From the NCBI GenBank assembly GCA_011042725.1, contig DQWD01000213.1, positions 1 through 37,810 of the forward strand: a stretch of DNA of 37,810 bases, given 5' to 3'. Every line of letters begins with the position of its first letter. Positions within the stretch are counted from its first letter, which is position 1. Source of the DNA: Candidatus Aminicenantota bacterium. Lineage in GTDB: Bacteria; Acidobacteriota; Aminicenantia; Aminicenantales; Aminicenantaceae. Shown piece after piece: positions 35,623 to 37,810 of the stretch. A program made the translations under genes and the position numbers. The notes under the pieces were generated by a model, which was not told the DNA's origin, ran no database searches, and saw nothing but the letters and a program-made list of their open reading frames with translations.

Positions 35623-37419
35623 ATGAGAGATCAAAGCCGTTGGAAGAGAACTAGTTATTGTGGTCAACTGAGAGGCGCCAATGAAGGCCAACAGGTAGTT
35701 CTAATGGGCTGGGTCTGCGGCCACCGCGACTTGGGAAATCTTCTCTTCGTGGATCTGAGAGACCGGGCCGGGATTGTTCAGTTAGTTTTTTCTTCAGAGG
35801 ATCCTTCGCTGCTGGCCCAGGCCCGGAAGTTAGGCCTCGAAGATTGTGTGGGGGTGAAAGGTCGAGTCCGGCGGCGGGAAGCCCACTTGGTTAATCCTCA
35901 ACTTTCTACGGGGGAGATAGAAGTCGTCGTAGCGGACTTAAAAGTTTTTAACCAGGCTCAAGTGCCTCCGTTTGTTGTTGTTGATCCGCCCAAAGCTTCG
36001 GAGGAATTGCGGTATCGCTACCGTTATCTGGATTTGAGACGGCCAAGCATGCAGCGTAATCTTCGTCTGCGGCATGAAGCAGCCTTGCGTATCCGGAATT
36101 TTTTTCATCGCCACGGTTTTCTGGAAATAGAAACGCCTTTTTTGACCAAGTCTACTCCCGAAGGGGCGCGAGATTATCTGGTGCCCAGTCGAATTTATAA
36201 GGGACGATTTTTTGCTCTCCCTCAGTCTCCTCAATTATTCAAGCAAATTCTGATGATAGCCGGAGTCGACCGCTATTTTCAAATTGTGAGATGTTTTCGT
36301 GACGAGGATCTGCGGGCAGATCGCCAGCCAGAGTTCACCCAAATTGACGTGGAGATGAGTTTTTTCCACCGTGAAGACCTTTTTTGTTTAATCGAAGAAA
36401 TGCTAGCTGAAGTTATGGATATCATCGGGGTTAAACTGGAACTTCCTTTCCCCCGTTTGGCTTATCATCAGTGCCTCCAGGATTATGGAACAGATAAACC
36501 CGACTTAAGGATTAAATCGAAGCTCCAGGATTTAACTTCGGCTCGAGCGTTGCGGAGAGTTCGAATTTTGGAACAAGTCCTCGAGGCAGGCGGGCAAGCC
36601 GTAGGTCTGCTGGTCCCCGGGGGAAGAAGCTATTCCCGTGGGCAGCTGGATAAATTAGCCAAGAAAGTTCAGGAATGGGGGGGCAAGGGTCTCGTCTGGA
36701 TCAAAAAGCACGAGGAGAAGGGCTGGAAAGCCTCCCTCCCCTTTTCTCCCGAAGATTGTCAAGAGCTCTGGAAAGAAACTAAAGCTGGTGAAGAAGACCT
36801 GCTTCTCTTGACGGTGGGAGAAGACAAGATGGTTCACAATATCATGGGGCGGCTCAGAGTTGAGTTGGGTTCTGAAGCTGTCGATTTAAAAAGCTCTTTT
36901 TCTTGTCTTTGGGTCACGGATTTTCCCTTGTTTGAATGGAGTGAGGAAGAAAAACGGCTGGTCTCGATGCATCATCCCTTTACCGCTCCTTACCAAGAAG
37001 ACCTCGAATTATTGGATGAAACCCCCCTTCAGGTCCGGGCGCAAGCGTATGATTTAGTCTGTAATGGCTATGAAGTCGGAGGAGGATCGATTCGAATTCA
37101 TGATCAACTTCTCCAACAGAAGATTTTTACCACCCTTGGCTTGACCCCGGAGGAAGTCCACCAAAAATTTGGCTTTTTTCTCGAAGCTCTTCGCTATGGG
37201 ACTCCTCCTCATGGAGGCATTGCTCTGGGTTTTGATCGCTTGGTCATGCTCTTAGCGGGAGAAAATTCGATTCGGGAAGTGATTCCTTTTCCCAAGACAA
37301 CCAGTTCCTTGTGTTTATTAACCGGAGCTCCGTCGCCGGTTAAACTACAACAGTTGACCGAATTGGGATTAATGGTTACCAAGGCGAAAGCTGAGGCAAC
37401 CGATCAAGAGAGAAACTAA
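35623..37419 (+). CDS. aspS: Aspartyl-tRNA synthetase (bacterial type with GAD insert)
   Basis: [75 protein letters not shown]. Confidence 0.97.
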   Translation: MRDQSRWKRTSYCGQLRGANEGQQVVLMGWVCGHRDLGNLLFVDLRDRAGIVQLVFSSEDPSLLAQARKLGLEDCVGVKGRVRRREAHLVNPQLSTGEIEVVVADLKVFNQAQVPPFVVVDPPKASEELRYRYRYLDLRRPSMQRNLRLRHEAALRIRNFFHRHGFLEIETPFLTKSTPEGARDYLVPSRIYKGRFFALPQSPQLFKQILMIAGVDRYFQIVRCFRDEDLRADRQPEFTQIDVEMSFFHREDLFCLIEEMLAEVMDIIGVKLELPFPRLAYHQCLQDYGTDKPDLRIKSKLQDLTSARALRRVRILEQVLEAGGQAVGLLVPGGRSYSRGQLDKLAKKVQEWGGKGLVWIKKHEEKGWKASLPFSPEDCQELWKETKAGEEDLLLLTVGEDKMVHNIMGRLRVELGSEAVDLKSSFSCLWVTDFPLFEWSEEEKRLVSMHHPFTAPYQEDLELLDETPLQVRAQAYDLVCNGYEVGGGSIRIHDQLLQQKIFTTLGLTPEEVHQKFGFFLEALRYGTPPHGGIALGFDRLVMLLAGENSIREVIPFPKTTSSLCLLTGAPSPVKLQQLTELGLMVTKAKAEATDQERN

Positions 37420-37710
37420 GGCCCAGAGGAGAGGGCAACCTTGATAGTTTGTAGCCGCCAATTAAGCATCGTTAATATCCTCGGAATTAGCTCCTTATTC
37501 GGCTTAGAATTTAAGGTCAAGAAGGGTAGGGTAAAATTAAGGAGAGATAATTTTGCTCCTGGCCACTTTGGGCCTGATTAGCTGGAGAAGGAGGAAAACT
37601 TGTTGGGAGACGGGGCCAGTCAAAGAATAGCTATGGCGAAAGGGGGATCAGGGTCTTAAACCCTAAGAATGAATAACAACAACCAAGAATAACCTTAAAA
37701 GGAGGTCTGG

Positions 37711-37810
37711 ATGGGTAACAAGAAAGGGCGTGTTTTTTTCCGCGTAATGGCGTGGATTGGGTTAGGGTTAATCATTTTTAATTCCGCTCTCTTCAGCCAG
37801 GGATTAGAAT
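37711..37810 (+). CDS. N-terminus of an exported/membrane protein, truncated by window end
   Basis: GGAGGT RBS then ATG: MGNKKGRVFFRVMAWIGLGLIIFNSALFSQGLE... signal-peptide-like, open to window end. Confidence 0.6.
   Translation, partial: MGNKKGRVFFRVMAWIGLGLIIFNSALFSQGLE

Noticed and set aside
1-37810. Mobile elements, CRISPR arrays, defence islands, BGCs
   Set aside because: No transposase, integrase, repeat-spacer pattern, or defence/biosynthetic gene signature was seen; gene content is conserved housekeeping.

Overview
The window looks like a bacterial chromosomal core region near a replication origin, probably Gram-negative-type (Mla/MCE transport, LolB-like protein, RseC-like protein, ECF sigma/anti-sigma pair). 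It begins inside dnaA and continues with dnaN. Next comes a minus-strand Rnf operon (rnfCDGEAB, an RseC-like gene and an exported NusG-II-like gene), then a GNAT-like gene, polA, a small 'HIQTQDKG' protein and an exported MEMO1-AMMECR1 fusion. A long plus-strand run follows: small membrane proteins, a LolB-like gene, ispE, tRNA-Gln(UUG), prs, rplY, pth, rpsF, rpsR, rplI, dnaB, mlaE/F/D, radA, a PIN-TRAM protein, ispD, ispF, gltX, rlmB, an ECF sigma/anti-sigma/YbjQ operon, accA, hisS, aspS and a truncated exported ORF. I saw no CRISPR array, transposase, prophage or rRNA. The observations most worth checking are: ispE terminating inside tRNA-Gln, so that RNase P processing would remove its stop codon; a hairpin with a Shine-Dalgarno-sequestering arm in front of rpsF; an MCE protein with a beta-rich C-terminus that could span the envelope; a signal-peptide-bearing MEMO1-AMMECR1 fusion; a 59-aa membrane ORF too short for the supplied ORF track; and a ~350-nt potentially structured non-coding gap. 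Taxonomy cannot be fixed from the sequence alone; gene order loosely suggests an Aminicenantes/Acidobacteria-like lineage (low confidence). No clearly new multi-gene system was found; most of the window is housekeeping.
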